Source of the DNA: Antennarius striatus
Taxonomy: Eukaryota > Chordata > Actinopteri > Lophiiformes > Antennariidae
Length of the DNA: 64,000 nt
Direction: 5' to 3'
NCBI RefSeq assembly: GCF_040054535.1
Contig: NC_090780.1
Location: forward strand, 13,523,501 to 13,587,500
Position numbers and translations under genes: made by a program. The notes under the pieces were generated by a model. It ran no database searches, was not told where the DNA came from, and was given only the letters and a program-made list of their open reading frames with translations. Shown here one piece after another: positions 11,312-27,000 of this stretch; position 1 is the stretch's first letter; each line of letters begins with the position of its first letter.

Positions 11312-14300
11312 CTGCAATTTTAAGAAAGAAGGATTAAGTCTGGGCTCTTTCAAAATATACTACATTCTTAACTGCAGACTTATAACCCTGAACATTAGAG
11401 CTAACATGGAACTATGCTAATCACGTCACATTATGACATTCACAGACTTCCCCCAGGAAAATGTGGTTTTAAAGTAAATTACTTTTTTAGTTTTTATTGC
11501 ATAAGGACATTATGCATTTGCTTTTCTGCTGTTAAGCATTTACTTCTGTTTACACATCGAGTATAGTGTATGAATTGTAATAAAAATATTATTTATAAGA
11601 GAACTTATGAATAACCTTGAACATCTGATATTCTCCATTATTGAAAAACTAGCACAGATCTATCACGTCATTCAGAGACTTTAACATGCGCAGGCACATT
11701 CTCCAGAGATGAGTGTGTCAACTTCACTGACAGTAGTTACCAAACAAAAAAATTCACAGTGACCTTGTGTGCCTGATGGTAGAATTAATGAATAATGAAA
11801 AATTGGATAATTCCCTGCTTTTGAAGTTAGAGCCACAGACGGTGGGCAGCTACGACTTCAGTTTTTCAGGTATATACGTAATTGCACCATACACTTAAAA
11901 CGACCAGAGATCACCTCCAACATACACGCACGTGTGCAGGATAACAACTAGTGCAACTTCCAGCCCCTAACTGCTGTATTTGGAGGTAATGATCCAAGAG
12001 GGGGTCTAACACTATTTCAAAAAGCTCTGATCATCCTCCCTCAAGTACAGCTCTGTGCCAAAATCTATGTTTGCTTGAGCAGATTTAATAAAGCAGTGTC
12101 TCTTACCATTCTGTACTAAGATAGTTTTTCCAGCACACAGTTTGCTTTCAGTAAGAGCTGCTCTTGCTTTACCTCAAAAACAGCACAGTTCACTCAAGAA
12201 TTATGAGCAAAGAAATGATTTGTGAGGCACTTGTGTTTACTCGTGGCGCCACAGGAACACGTGTGAGGTCATAATGTTTGAGAGGTGTGAGTCTGACTCC
12301 CGGCTCCACAAACCCATAAAAGCCTCTGTACGACTTTACAATGGGATGATGATGAACTGACAAGTCTACTTCTCCAATACCTATAATCACACGTCCTTTC
12401 CTTTCTTCTCATGTCGTTGAGTTTCACTTGGTTTCAATATGGAAATGGTTCCGTTCTGTTAACTACTGTGACTTTTATGTTATTTTATCAGTTCTTATAT
12501 TTACTTTCTGCATTGGGTCGTTATGTTTATATTCAGTAGGTAATTTATATGTGAGGTTTGAATATCACATGATGTCTAAACAAATAGAAAGAAAGAAAGC
12601 TGGGGGTCCGTGATAAAATAACAATAACAGACAACATCAAGAGGCTTTGTTACGGAAGCATGTGAATAAATGTTGAGTATAATATCTCCCATGAATACAT
12701 ATACCATAAAATCCGCACTATGATTGTCGATCACAGTCCAGTATTGGCATCAGGGAAGAACACACACAAATGAAATGCAAGAATAATGACAATGGAGTTA
12801 TTTATGTACTACTTATCAAAACAAATGTTACAAATTGCTTTACCAACAGCATGAAAAAAGGATAACATATAAAGTCATATTTGATTTAAAAGAAGATGCT
12901 GAGTTAGTCTGCAGGTCACACTCTAAAAAACCCTCAGTCTTTCCTGGATTTTGATTGTGAGCTGAGAGTCTGCAGGTTCCTGTTTATGGATCTCAGACTA
13001 GTTGGTAAAGGCAAAAAGTTCAGATAAATATTCAGGGACCAGGCTGTAGAGGCCTATGAACAAAGAATATTATAACAAGTAAGTAAAGCAAGTGTGAAAA
13101 ATCCCAAATAGTGTCTGTAATCACTGGAACTTGGAATGAAAAGTGATTTAAAATAACAAATCTCTTCTGCCAAGTTTCCAATCTTATTCCATTGTGACAT
13201 GAGTCATCTTTAGCTGCCCATTTATAATTTAATTTGTTGATGTTTTACTTTCTTCAGCCAGCAGGCCAAATGTGATTTATTTAGTATCACACTTTTTCAG
13301 ATCATACCGATGTTTGGACCTGTAAACATCAAAAATGGTTATTAGGTACGGGATATTGTTGAGTTGTTTACTCTCTATCTGTTCAAAATTTGCTGCTGTT
13401 TCCTGTAAATGAGCTCCAGTTTTAGAGTGAGCAAACACAAATATTAGCAGAACTTTTCCAGAAGCACCACAGGAGGCCTCCAATTTTTTTGAAGCAAATG
13501 TCTTAGATTTTGATTAAGAAAAAAAAAAAGCCTAGGCAGAAACTCAGGAAGTTCCTGTAATGAAGGGTGTTCTGTCAGAAGTGAGGCTCCAACTGAAAAA
13601 CGCCGAATGAAATATTGTCAAACATATTTGCTAATTACAATTCTTGAAAATCCAAGCTGACGTGAGATATGTCACACGCTGGTGTGATGAAGATTTTTTT
13701 ACATTCAATCCTGCGGCCCTTTCAAACAATTGATTTTCATCTCAGAAATGACCCGACACCCTGTTCTTTATAAAGCTAATGGTTCTTCATAGTGGTTTAG
13801 TATCAGTGAGTGACAACATCCTGGTGCAACCTGCTGTGCATCAATTCACTTTAAACGTACAGAGCATGTCACAAGATCACCCAGGGGAAGCAGTAGTGGA
13901 ACTGGGAACCTGATGTACCGAGTGATTACATAAGCTTTAAGAACCAAAAGTAATGGTGTCCAGATCCTTTGTATTTAACTGCATTGGGAGACTTGGGCCC
14001 CAACGTTGTCTCTTATTTGATCTGTCAGCTCAAAGCCCAGTGTCTGTGGGAATGGCATAGAGAACTGCTAAGCTGGGATCAGTCAGGAGGTGTGGTGGAA
14101 TAGATACACTGCACAGTATTATTTGGAGAAATAAGGAAAAAATATTATATTTATATAGTACTGGAGTTGATTACCTCAGACAATTGCAGCTTTTAAACAA
14201 GTGCTTTGTCAGTGTCATATTTCCCAAATAATTTAATTTCAATTGTCTTTGGAGTACTGGAAAAAACTCAAAGAGGAGATCTTCAGTCATGCATTTAGTT

Positions 14301-17300
14301 TATTAACATAATGATAATGACAACAAAGAAGAGAAACAAACTGGGGTTATAAAGAACAAGGGGAAACAATGAAAATGAGACATCTCATTAACTATGAAAT
14401 TGTAGAACATTGTATAAATATCTATCTAAAATCAATGCAAGTGAGTATTTAGAATTTAGTATGGTATAGTATAGTATAGTATAGTATAGTATAGTATAGT
14501 ATAGTATAGTATAGTATAGTATAGTATAGTATGGTATGGTATGGTAATGGTGTCTAAATGTATGAGGATATTATGATACAGTGGGATTATAAATTGGAAT
14601 CTAAGTGATGGTGTTAAATCTTTTTACTGTGATCTTGGCCCCAAAATTTTGTTTTTGATCTTTGCTGCAGTCTTTTTTTATAGCATTATATATCTGCAAC
14701 ATTCATTCACAGGCTTGTCTGCACACTAAACGGGTCCTGATACTACACAGAATAAATTCTTTTTTTCAACCTTCTCCAGTGCTGTCATTAATATCAGTAA
14801 AGCCCAGAGCATCATTTTTTCCATCCGCAATCTTTCTTACATTTGCTTTCCTTGATAGTTTAAGCTCACCACAAGGAACCAGGACTTCTATTAATCTTGT
14901 CAACTTCATTTGCTCTCCTCATGGAAAGAAGCTCTTCTCCAAGCCACTTAAGCATTCAGTTGCTGCAGTTCTCAATCCCTAAATCAAGCATCAGAAACTT
15001 CAAAGCAGACCTCATGCCCTTTACCAGAGTGTCCGAATTCGCAATGTTGTGCTAGCAGCTATATCCATCGATAGCACTCCATCTAAACTTTATCTCTGAC
15101 ACCATTACTAAGTCTCTACTAAACCCCGCCCTGATCTAACACAATATCTGCAACTCAAAAGTCTTCAAAGGTGTGAAGTTAAACACACAAACACCAATAT
15201 TTGAGTGTCCAAGGCTTTAATCATATGGTTATCACCAGATGGTAAATATAAGTGATAAGATTAACATTTTGTGATCCAAATTTATCATAAAAACCACATA
15301 AACATTTGGAGACTGTCAACGTAAGGTTGGCTCTTCCTTCCATCATCATGCAATATTCTGTTGTCATTGTATTTAAAAATAACCTGATATGTTTAACTTC
15401 ATGATTCATAAAGAATATGTGAATGCTCATCCAACAACTTCACATAAAGCAAACATCATGTGCTCCAAATTCTGTGGTGCAGACATTAGAGGATCCAGTC
15501 CCTGACAAAAGACACGTCTCATTTCTTACAATAACAGTCTATATACTGAAGATGGCTTTTACTGTAAAAATCCATAAGGTGCTTTATTTTTCATATATGA
15601 GTCTCTTGACTACAGTCTATTTGAGTCTCTTGAATATCACAATATTGTCATGTTCCACCATCATGTATACTCACTGTATAAAAAGGGAGAAAGTCCTGGT
15701 TACCTTTTCAAGGTCTTAAATTGAGGGAATCACTGCTTTATTGCATTTATATAACTTCCATGAACTAGTGAGCCTTGAGCTATTTATTAATTGTTTTCTG
15801 CTGAGCCATAACATATTCTCGTTGGACCAAACTTTCCATTTTCAGGGAAGACTTTGTTACACTGGTCTAGTAGTACTTGTTCTTTTATTGATGCTGTCTG
15901 GTTTAATTTCTCATACTGTATCTCGTGTTAGGAGATTCAACTAAAATATAGCTGTGAGGTTAAATATTTTCATCCAGTGTCAAAAAACAAATCATTTGAT
16001 GTAGTGTGCCATCGTTCTTCTTCTTCTTTGTTCTTTTATTTTCCAGTCAAAGCTAAATCATATTCAGTCTTCTTGTTCTGCTTAGAAAATCTGGGGAGGG
16101 GTGTGTTATTTTCCTAACCTGAAGCCACATAAAGAAACTTTGACATTGATAGGACCTGAGGACTGAAGAGTAAAAGATAAATCCTACGATTCACCATTTA
16201 TATCTAAGACTTTTTGTCTGCTGGAACTTACTGTTAGTCATTATCTAAATAGTTTGTAGTTACATGTAATTTATGGTGACCTATTTCAGCAAGGAGTGAA
16301 AACAGAATCCATAATCAGGAGATTGGCATGAATATGGGGATTGATCAATTAAATGCGTTGAAGGAGAATGAACAACAAAATATGGGGTGTTATTCCTGAC
16401 ATCTTGGAACTTTTTTTGACCACTCATGACGTCAGCAAGATCTTCACATATCTTTGGATTTAGCCAACATTGCACCCTGTATTAAAGCTGTGTAGGAACA
16501 TGTGTGTAACATCCTTTGGATTTGTGCTTGGTTGAAAAGAAATATTATATGTACCAGCATCCTATTTATGAGCAGATGCCACTGAGTCAGACAAAATTAA
16601 AGGCATGATTTATAAAAGGTTGCAACATTTGTCCTCTCATATATTCAGAGAATAATTTTGGTTCCTTTTGGGTTATGCAAGTGACCACAAAATAAAAGAG
16701 TATTTTTCTGTCAATCATTTTGGCATGAATGAATTTGTAGTTGAACATTCACCAACCACTAATTCTCACCAGACTCAAAGACTGATTAAAGCCTTATTGA
16801 CTATGTTTGGTCTCATTGGCCATGAATGTGTGATGACCTTGAATACATTTTGGAGACGTGTGTTGTTTCATTCTAGGTTTGAGTTTTTCCCCATTGTTTA
16901 CTCCTTCTGTAATTCTCTGGTAGGTCTCAGTTTTTCAGAACAAAACTCCTCTGGGATGGGCTGGGTTAAAATAAAATGAGACTCATGAGTCAGAGCAGAT
17001 CTGAGCTGCAGAGCCAGGAGTCTTCTGATGAATGACTCGTCACCACCTGGTGGGCCTGATGGGTAGAACTGTTCCCTGTCACTGAACTGGGGACGTTATA
17101 GGAGTTTATGTGCTGTGGTTCTGGCCATTCCGATTCCTGCCAGAGATGATGATGGAGCTTTCAATTTGTGCAGCATTTTTTCCTCAAAATATTTTTAGAT
17201 TTTATTCTAATTTTGAAGCTCATGTGTATTTTTACCATACAATAATTATTTGAATTTACTCAGACAATTGTTTTTTAATTTGGATTACACTGCCAGTGAG

Positions 17301-17611
17301 GTTACTCTCACGAATTTTGGAGCTTGCTTTTTTTTGTCAAAGCAATTTTCTGCAACATAAGTTCACTTTTTTTTCTTCACGTATTTGAGACAAGTGGAAA
17401 TTTTCTCTCCTTTGCTTGCGCGTCATGAGCATGGGTAATTGAGGTTCATCCAATCCCTGCTCATCACTGAAGCATGTTCTGAGCAACACACTCGTTTGGT
17501 CACCTGTGAGGAAGCAGAGACGACAATCATCTAGGAAGCCTTCAGGTAACTGTTCCAGCCATTGCATGACTTCATAGTCTTGACGCATCGGCGGGGAACA
17601 AGACTGCGACG
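11312..17611. other. Intergenic region upstream of oxtr
   Basis: AT-rich, no recognisable coding exon. It holds a (TATAG)n tract at 14460-14546. The last few hundred bases presumably include oxtr 5'UTR and possibly upstream non-coding exons, as OXTR genes have, but no boundary can be fixed from the sequence. Confidence 0.5.
14460..14546. repeat. Pentanucleotide microsatellite (TATAG)n
   Basis: About 14 uninterrupted tatag units flanked by tatgg variants on both sides. Confidence 0.95.
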
Positions 17612-18539
17612 ATGGAAAGTGTTCCAAGCGAAAGTGACTTTTGGCAATCCAACGATTCCTGGTGGAACGCAAGTCTCACTAACGGGACCGGTTGGATGAA
17701 TAAGACGAACCCTGTGAAGAGGAATGAGGAGGTGGCGAAGGTGGAGGTGATTGTCCTCGCCCTGGTGCTGTTTCTGGCGCTGGCGGGGAACCTCTGCGTC
17801 CTGCTGGCCATCCACACCGCCAAGCACAGCCAGTCCCGCATGTATTACTTCATGAAACATCTGAGCATCGCCGATCTGGTCGTGGCAATATTTCAAGTTC
17901 TACCTCAACTTATCTGGGACATTACATTTCGATTCTATGGACCGGACTTCTTGTGCAGGTTGGTGAAATACTTGCAGGTCGTTGGGATGTTCGCCTCCAC
18001 GTACATGTTAGTGTTGATGTCCCTAGACAGATGCTTGGCGATCTGTCAACCTCTTCGTTCTTTGCACAAGAGAAAAGACCGTATCTACGTAATACTTTCA
18101 TGGGCTCTGAGTCTGCTCTTCAGTGTCCCGCAGATATTCATTTTTTCCCTGAGAGAGGTGGCTCCCATCGGCGCAGGAGTGTATGACTGCTGGGCTGACT
18201 TTGTGAAGCCTTGGGGAGCCAAGGCGTATATCACATGGATCAGCCTCACCATATATATAATTCCGGTGGCTATTCTGAGCAGCTGCTATGGGTTGATCAG
18301 CTTCAAAATATGGCAAAACTTTAAACTGAAAACCAAGCGTGAGCAGTGTATAAATCTGACGCCCAAAACCTCCAAACGCAACACCCTGACTCGTGTAAGC
18401 AGCGTCAAGCTCATCTCCAAGGCGAAAATAACAACAGTGAAAATGACTTTTGTGATCGTCCTGGTCTACATCGTCTGCTGGACCCCGTTTTTCTCTGTTC
18501 AGATGTGGTCTGCGTGGGATCCAGCTGCTCCCCGTGAGG
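17612..18539 (+). CDS. oxtr: oxtr coding exon 1 (N-terminus to TM6)
   Basis: Encodes residues 1-309 plus the first base of codon 310. It ends at GAG G followed by the donor gtacgt. Open reading continues about 40 bases into the intron before an in-frame stop, so the exon can look like a 321-codon ORF that lacks TM7; the true 3' boundary is the donor at 18540. Confidence 0.93.
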
Positions 18540-21500
18540 GTACGTTCATTCTTAACTTTGACGGTGTGCCGACTTGAAGCGAGTGCGCATCAGGTCTCCG
18601 CTTACACCGATTCGTTCACGTTACAAAGCTAATGAAGCATTAATACAAAAACCAAATACACATGTCCCCTCATTTAGCAGATGCACAGTTTACCCAGCAG
18701 AATAGATTAAAAAAGGCGACTGCAAATTTTCAACTGACGCAACCTTTTCGTGCGCAAAGGCGCTCGTTACGCACGGAAGGTGTTTATTTTGGTTTATATA
18801 TTAAAGTGGGTCAGACAAGGGACTTTCAAGTATGACTCATTAAAAGACAAGACCTGCTGTTATCTGGATACATAGCCCAGCCAGAGTAAGAGCGGATGAC
18901 AAAATCTTTCACAGAACAAGTAAGACAATGAAAGAGGAGAGTTTGTAGCGACTGCTGTTGCTGTGGACTCATCGTGCAGAAGGAGGTTCGACGGAAAAAA
19001 TGCAAAACAAACCTTCCTCCAAACAAACCAAAAACACAAGACTATCTATATAAGCTGTCTGTTAAGCCATATGCAGGTATACTGTGAAGTATGTGATATT
19101 TTCGTGATCGTGACACTGAAGTAGAAAAACAAGCCCTACAATCCACTGGGGTTAGATAGAGGTTCATTAGACAAGACCAAGCTGCGTTTTCAGGTGGACT
19201 GACAGCTACCTTATCTAAGGTATCAAGCACATGTTTTTTCTGATGGGGTTAAAGGTTAGTCTGCTAGTATGGAACACATTAAAACGGACCTCTGTTGTAC
19301 TTTCTTCTATGTTCTCAAACTATTTATGCTACTTTGACTGTTTGATAAGAAACACTGGTGGCAAACCCTAGTGCTAAATTACAGACAAAATCTTTTGACC
19401 CTCCATATGTAGTAGGGAGGATTGATGGCTAATCATTAATCAAATTAGTGTGCACCACCACACCTTAAGCGTCTTGTGTTTGTGCCTATGAGGCTCTTTA
19501 GGGTGCATTGTTGACATTTAACCACAACAGGCCCCTAAGCAACCATCTAATGTATATGAGCCCCACTTTTACTGATTTGCTGGGCCATGCCACTCCTTTA
19601 CAGCAGAAGCTTGAATAACATTAACTATTTAGTGTGTTCAATTTAATAACATGTAAAAATGTATTTCCACTGATCTAAAATGACAAAGAAACAAAATCAG
19701 ACAAAAATGGCAGGAAGTATCATGATGAGCAGTCAATGTTCAGGCCTCTGTTCATAATTTTTTTCCCATTCATAGAGCCTGCAGGGCTGAGGTGGTTAAT
19801 CTTTGATGGCTTTCTACACGTGAACAGCACTCAGAAAGGCCAAAATTGGCAATAAGACGTACAAGCATTTGTGTACAAAAGATAGGCTGTCGTGACACCT
19901 GTGTCTGTGCAGATAAAGTGTCCATTAGAGTCATTCTCAGGAAAATGACTCCCCATGTTACAGCCTGGAGCTAAAAGCCCTTATTCAGTGGGCAGAATTT
20001 CTATATTGAAAAATTAGTTTCAGATAGATGGATGGATGGATGGATGGATGGATGGAAGGATAGATAGAAAAAGGAAGAAAATATAAATTGGGTATAGAAG
20101 AGAATTAAGAACAATAGGTTTATATTAATTAGGAGAAAGATATACAGTACTCTAGTATAAACATTACAGATATACAAGAAGTATACACAGTGAAATATAC
20201 AGATAGAAATTACTAATAATTATGAAATGTATTATTTATTTAATTATGAAACATATCTGTGAAAACTGTTTCAAATTGTTGAAGAAAAAAAAGCATGTTA
20301 GCAAGATTATTCATCTGAGTTTGTATTTTCTTGTAGACAATTTTGAAGATACCGGGCTGTAAAAACTGAACACTTATAGAATCAGTGTGTGTGGGTGTGT
20401 GTGCGTGTGCGTGCGTGCGTGTGTGTGTGAGTGTGTGTTTGTGTGTGTTAAAAAGATTAGCGAGCATCAAAGAGTATGACTAATTGTTAATGAGTAATAA
20501 TAGGTAACCTGCAAGCTCAAAGAAAACAGCAGCAGGTATCAAACACAAATTCTGATATTGATGCTGATTGTTCTATGTGACACTTTGAAAAAAGGACTTG
20601 TGAAAATCTTAATGAGACTGAAATCATTATTCAGGGAAATGTTTCCTTTTGATTGGAGTTTGTCTGTGCATGAAAGCTCTGTTGTTTCAGCATTACTGAG
20701 AGTAAATGACTAATGAAATGAATTATGAAAAATGATGACCATGTTTTCCTCAGTTCACCTCATAAACACATTATTTTTTCCATTTTCATCATCGTTCAAG
20801 CTGAGTCACAGAAATAGAGTTTTACAGCTTCAAGGTTATCTGAGTCCATATGTAAACTTCACCTTGAATAATGCTTTGACATTTCAGGTAATGCGCTGTT
20901 ACCTTCTTCTTTTAGCTAGAGTAAGATAGACTAGCGCACTGTTAAAAAATAATGTGGATATCTGAGGACCTTTTTATTCTATGGGCTCTGTAACTTTTGT
21001 TATCCAATCCAGCAGATGACTCCACACAAAAAGGGAAATCCTTTCGCTCATGAATAAGACTTTTTGTTTCATTTGAAAATATTTATATTATTTTAACTGC
21101 TTAGCATCATCGGTATTCTTTGGCAGATGTTGGGTCCTTTGAAAAAAGCCAAGAAAGCTTGGCTTAACCCCTCTGTATCAGCAGAGAGATCCATCCATGT
21201 TCTAATCGCTTTATTCGCTGTAGCGGGTCATGGGGAGCTGGAGCCTATCCCAGCTGGCTTAGGGCGTGAGGCGGGGGAAACTCCGGGCACGACGCCAGTA
21301 CACCGCTGAGCCACACAGAGACAGACAACCATGCACGCACACACTAACACACTACGGGCAATTTGGAACAGCCAATTAACCTGAAGCACATGTTTTTTGG
21401 AGGTAGGAGGAAGCCGGAGAACCTGGAGGGAACCCACGCAGACACTGGAAGAACATGCAAACTCCACACAGAGCGGGACTCGAATCCGCAACCGCCTTAC

Positions 21501-23956
21501 TGTGGGGCGGCTTTTTCCAGAATACTTTCCTAATGCTATGAAATAGAAACAATCAGGTTTGTATTAGGCACTAAAACAAGTTGGGTTAGGTTGAAGAAGA
21601 TTATGGTTTGGCTAATATTGACTTTTAGTCGACACTCAGAAAATGAACAGGGTTATCCAAGGTGAAATTCCTGTAGTTGCTTCATCCATCTAACAAAACC
21701 TTGTCCGTGCACAAGTTTACCTTCCATTTATAAAACAGACCAGACTGGATGGAATACCTAAAGGCTTTCTGGCTAAAATGGCCTAAAAGTAAATATTGAC
21801 TTGTTTAGTCTTAGTACTTATGTAAGCTAATAGCTCCAAGAATGGTGCCAATCCTCTTGTTTCATTTTCTTCATAAGGTGAATAAATGTGTCATAAAAGG
21901 CTACATTTTTTCTAAAGTCTAAATTGAACTGATTATATAGCACTTATATTGTATAGCTACATGCTATAGCTATATGCTATATAGCTATACAATCAGCACT
22001 TGTGAAATGCAATGCCCAAGAGCTGAGTACAAACTAATATGTTGCCTAACTTTTGAGACGTTGCAAATAGTTTCATTTGCTTTCTATTAAAAAACTAATA
22101 TAAACAAATTAAGCATTGTGACCATAATCTAAATTCCCCAGTACTGGAGGTGTCTTATAGATGTCAGTCTCAGTGTCATCCATTTATTATTTAGGTAGAG
22201 TAGTCTCGTTTCTAATGCCATAAGAATTGATCTGGCTCCTTTGGACTGGTGAAAGAGGAAATTAAAAATAAAATAAAAAGTCACTGCCATGTATTCCTGA
22301 CAGCTCACCACTGCATTGTTCACCAGAAAGCTATGGCAAAATTCTGGGACTGCGTAACAAAATGACCACAGTCACAAGAAGGTTGAATTGGATTTGGGTG
22401 CAGAGCTTGAGTCACTGTCAGTTCCAACTATTTTTGAAGGAAGTAAGCAATGAAAATAGAGATATACTATACAGAAGTGATTTTTTTTGGCTTTGGGAAG
22501 AAATTGGTCTTTTTATGTACTCCCATAATGAACTGTGTCTATGGGAGTCCAAAGTCCAACAGGACAGTCTCACCCATATTTGACTGTCAGAGCATCTCAG
22601 CCTCAGTCCAAGGCACACAGCACTTAATCTTTGCCATCTTTGTAGATTCTATTACCACTGACATTGACAACACAACTCTCACTTTGGGCGTACAGGCATT
22701 GATAGCCCCCTCCAGAATCCCTGCAAGAGTTAAGAGCTGGTCCATTGTTCCATGACCAGGAAAAACCCCACATTGTTCCTCCTCAATCTGAGGTTCAACA
22801 ATTGGCCAGACCCTCCTTTCATTGAATATGAACATGAATGCAACATTGAAGAACATGAACATTTTTTTGAACATGGTTTCTCTTGCCTACTTTTTACCGC
22901 CAGAGACCTGGCAGTGTTTCCACTCACACAGCTGAGTCTTATGTACCTTGAGGGAAGAAGCAGTTGAGAACGTCAGTATAGTTTGAAGATAGACATCAGA
23001 AAGTCTACAACTTTACATGGAATTGCTGACGTTCAATGTGGAGAAAAACGTTTTGCACATAAATGTGCTCCCAAAAAGGCACATGGTCCACCTGAACATC
23101 CTGGAAAAAATGAGGAATCTGGTGGTCAATTCTCTCAAAAATGACCCAAGCTTGTCTGCTTTTCCACTCACCTCCCTGAACTTGGCCTTGAAGTCAGAGT
23201 TGCACTGCATGACCAGTTAGCTCCATTTCAAGCACAGAATGGGTATTTTAACATTCGCTAAACATTCATAGGCAACAACACTGGTATTTGTTTGTTTATA
23301 AAGCTTTTATAGATATGCGTCTTGAATACCTCAGAAACTTTCTGTCTGTCAGGGCCTCAACGTACTATCTACGAGCCTCCAAGTGGTTGCTTCTGAATGT
23401 TCTGTGATTCTTAAAATATACGGACAAAACTGTTTTCCAGTTATGCACCATGGTCATTGAAAATCTTCTATGGATACAAACACTTACCCCCTTTAACGAC
23501 TTTAAGAGTAGCATAAAAAATGTAGTGAAAGACGAATATCACTGTTTTTCATGAGGGGAACATTCCAAATATTACAGTTGTTGTTGCTCTGTTTTGCTTG
23601 TTTGTTGCTTTAACATTGTACTGTTTTCTTTTTAACATTTTACTTTCTTAATGTTTAACACATTTATGTATCATTAGTCTGTACCCATTTTATATCCCTT
23701 TTGACTTGTATGGCAGTCACCTTGGACAGGTCTCTCTTGTAAAAGTGATTTCTAATTCTCAATGGAACCTCCTGGTTAAATAAAGGTTAGATAAAAAATA
23801 AAAATATGATATCTCAGGATCACTAACAGTATTACATTCACATCCCGCTCCAGCTACATTATGTCTGAGTATGCTGAACTAGAGCCTGACGAATGTGGTC
23901 ATGAAGCGAAATGGCCCCTATTTCTAATTTTGACTTTATAATGCTCTACTTACTAA

Positions 23957-24018
<62 letters not shown>

Positions 24019-27000
24019 TGTGGCCAGATGTTTACTATAATCAAATTAATTCTTCTTTTAGTTTTTCACACATCTACTCACTTTTTAAACTGCACACCGT
24101 CTTCTAAAACTCATGATCCCAGCAGATTACCTGTTGAGTTTGAGTGCATACATAAATAGACTATTTTTGTGACCATGTACAATTATTGATTGAAATATAT
24201 CAATGTGTCCATTTTTGTTTTTAAATCATAATAAACATAGCAATTATTCACTTGAGTGTCTACTTACCAATATCTTTGAAGACTTCTACTTTCAGAGCTA
24301 CGTATCAATAACGTTATTATAAAAAAGTATAATATTTGCACGCAATGACAATTGTGTAATATTATAAGGAGTAAATACATAACCCCTACAGTGAAACCAA
24401 CCTGTTAAGTGCAACCATGATGTTGATTTGGCATGAGAGTGTGGCAGCACTGGTTTGTAAATGGTATAACAAATTCTGGACAAACATTTGAATTTTTAAA
24501 AAATGTTATTCACAATATTTGATGTAATTTGATGTAAGAAAGAAGCTGTTGTGCATATTCTCATTGTAACTGAATGAGAAGATCTGAACACATTATGGTA
24601 ACTTGCCAATCACAAGAAAGTCCTTAGTGCAGTTCATTTTACAAACAAACAACCTTTTGAGTATGAAATTTTGATGTCAATATGCTACATATCCATCAAG
24701 ACAATTGGTGCAGTTTTTCTAGATGCAAGATTGGCTCATCCCTCAAAGATGTCACTAAAATTGTATAAATAAGATATAAAATTACTTAAGCAATTTGGAT
24801 GTACAGCACGCTCAACATCAATAAATTTAAAATAAACAGAACAACAGGGCTCTGTGCAGTGATAAGGAAGATGACTTATTGATGTAAGTGATGCTGCTGT
24901 GCCTTGCAGCACTGCATCTAAAACCACAAATCCATGTGCTGAGATGATGAGATGAGATGGGATGAGATGAGATGAGAAGGATATTAATTGTCATTGTTAG
25001 GAAACAACAAAACTTCATAAAAAAAGTAGTCTGCAATCAGAATTCTTTAAGAAAATGTTTTGATGTGGCAAAATAGAGAAGAGATTGTCCACGACGCAGA
25101 AAAAAAAGATGCTTCCTTAACCTTTGTCATCAAAAGGCCCCTAACATAGCCTGCCGCCGACATACACTGTGACACAAAGGCATACAACATGAATGAAAAA
25201 TGAGATTATCAATGAGAATTAAAGTTGAAGGTGAAGTATTGAAAGTGATAAAAGCCCACTAAAAGTTCTATGTGTCTAACATACACAGAGTCTGTTGTGA
25301 TTGTTCGTAACATATCAAAACCCCTATGAGGCTAAACACAGACACTCTTAGGGAATTGGCCCACAGAAGTCCAAGATAAGGGCTCAGAATATAAAACATC
25401 AAAGCCCATCTTCATGTCTGTGTTTGCTTTGACCGTCTAATCTTTTCATTCAGGATCTCTTCCTGGAGTTCACAGTTGGAAATTACTGATCTGAAAGCAT
25501 TGGGAGAGCATTATGGCGTTTTTCTATCTTCCTACTGGAGAGACCATGTATGACAATGATTACCAGATGAAAGGAAAAATAATTTATTGTCCTTTAAGAG
25601 TGTTTGGTTTTCTTGTAAGTTGAGAGGGAGCATGTGCGACGCAAACAGTCAGAGAGGTTGAAAACTCCTGGTCGCATAGGGCCTTTTTTTGTTCAATAAA
25701 ACATCACTTCATGAACTTTATGTTGAAGAAAATGCATGGTAAAGTCTTTAATTAAACAACATAGTGCATTATTATTCCTTGTGTCAACTGATCATCGGGA
25801 GATAAAATGGACATGGTCTGCAAAGTGTAACAAACAAGGGCACAGGTGTGGATGTACACTAGGTTCCAAACTGCAGAAATGCCAACAAACACAGCAAGAT
25901 TAGACAAGTTTGATAGTAAACTTGATAAACTCCTGGGCATTGCCGATTAAACAATCTTGTGTCATGTCTATCGAAGAGAGTAGACTCAATCGATACCAAA
26001 CGTGGGCTGCTTACAGGAGAAATGTACTCCCACGCCATCTAATTAAGCACACAGAGGAAATACATCAAAAAACCTCCACCAAGCATTGGAATATATTAAC
26101 ACACTGGAGAACTGACAGTAGGAGAAAAACCTTACACTTCTGAAAATGCCGGAATCAGAGGAAATTGGCAAGGAGATTGTTCGTTATCTGGTGGATTTTA
26201 GCACTCCAGGAGACGGACATTGAGAAGAGACATTGACTAGGTCTACTTCATCAAAATGCACGCTACCCAAGAGGCATCATAGTCCAGGTCCAGAACTTCC
26301 AAACAAAGGTGCAAATCCTGAAAGCTGTCAACACAAGTAAAGCGAACCAGGCTAAACAACCAAGGATGACACTGTGCCAAAGGCCAGTAAGTACAGAATA
26401 ATTTCTGGCATTTTTGTACTAAAACTAAAAAAGAAATGTGATGCATTTGGGCTTCTGAGGGAAAAATTACATGATCTCAATTTTAAAACTGAGATGAGAT
26501 ATCCAGCAGTTCTTCAAATAGCAAATGGAAAAGAAAAACAAGGCTTTCACACCTTTCGCATAGAAGAACATGAGCCATATAAAAAGGTACCCAATGATTG
26601 ATTTGAATGAGGAAACAGGAAAGACCAACCAAGAGAATGAGGGGCAGCCATTGGAGTGACGACAAGGATTCGAACTTCTGTTTGTTCTCCAATTGCTCTT
26701 CCTCTTAATTTGGGATGACTATGGAAGAATAAACAACATTGACTACAAAAATAGAGATAAGGGACACCCAAAAGACTGAACTAAGCTCTCTAAAAAAAGC
26801 TCCGGAAATGGACGGTTTTTCTACAGAATTTTATATCACATTTTGGGTTAAATTTGATTCCTTTTATGTAGTAGTGGTTAATTCAGTGCAAAAAAATCTA
26901 AATTTTATCTGAATCCATCTACCAAGCAACCATATCTGCTATACCAAATCAAGGTATGGCCTGTGAAACACCTTCTGATTATAGGATAATAAGCTTAATA

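Noticed and set aside
12428-12613. 61-codon hydrophobic plus-strand frame
   Set aside because: It could pass for a small membrane protein, but it lies in AT-rich sequence with no context or family support.
17953-18316. Additional open frames on both strands within oxtr exon 1
   Set aside because: Shadow frames of the GPCR exon; no family resemblance.
18540-18577. Reading oxtr as a 321-codon protein ending in the intron
   Set aside because: The last 12 codons lie past a consensus gtacgt donor and would remove TM7; exon 2 at 32814 supplies it in phase.
20240-20470. THTHT-rich frame
   Set aside because: Derived from the GT microsatellite.
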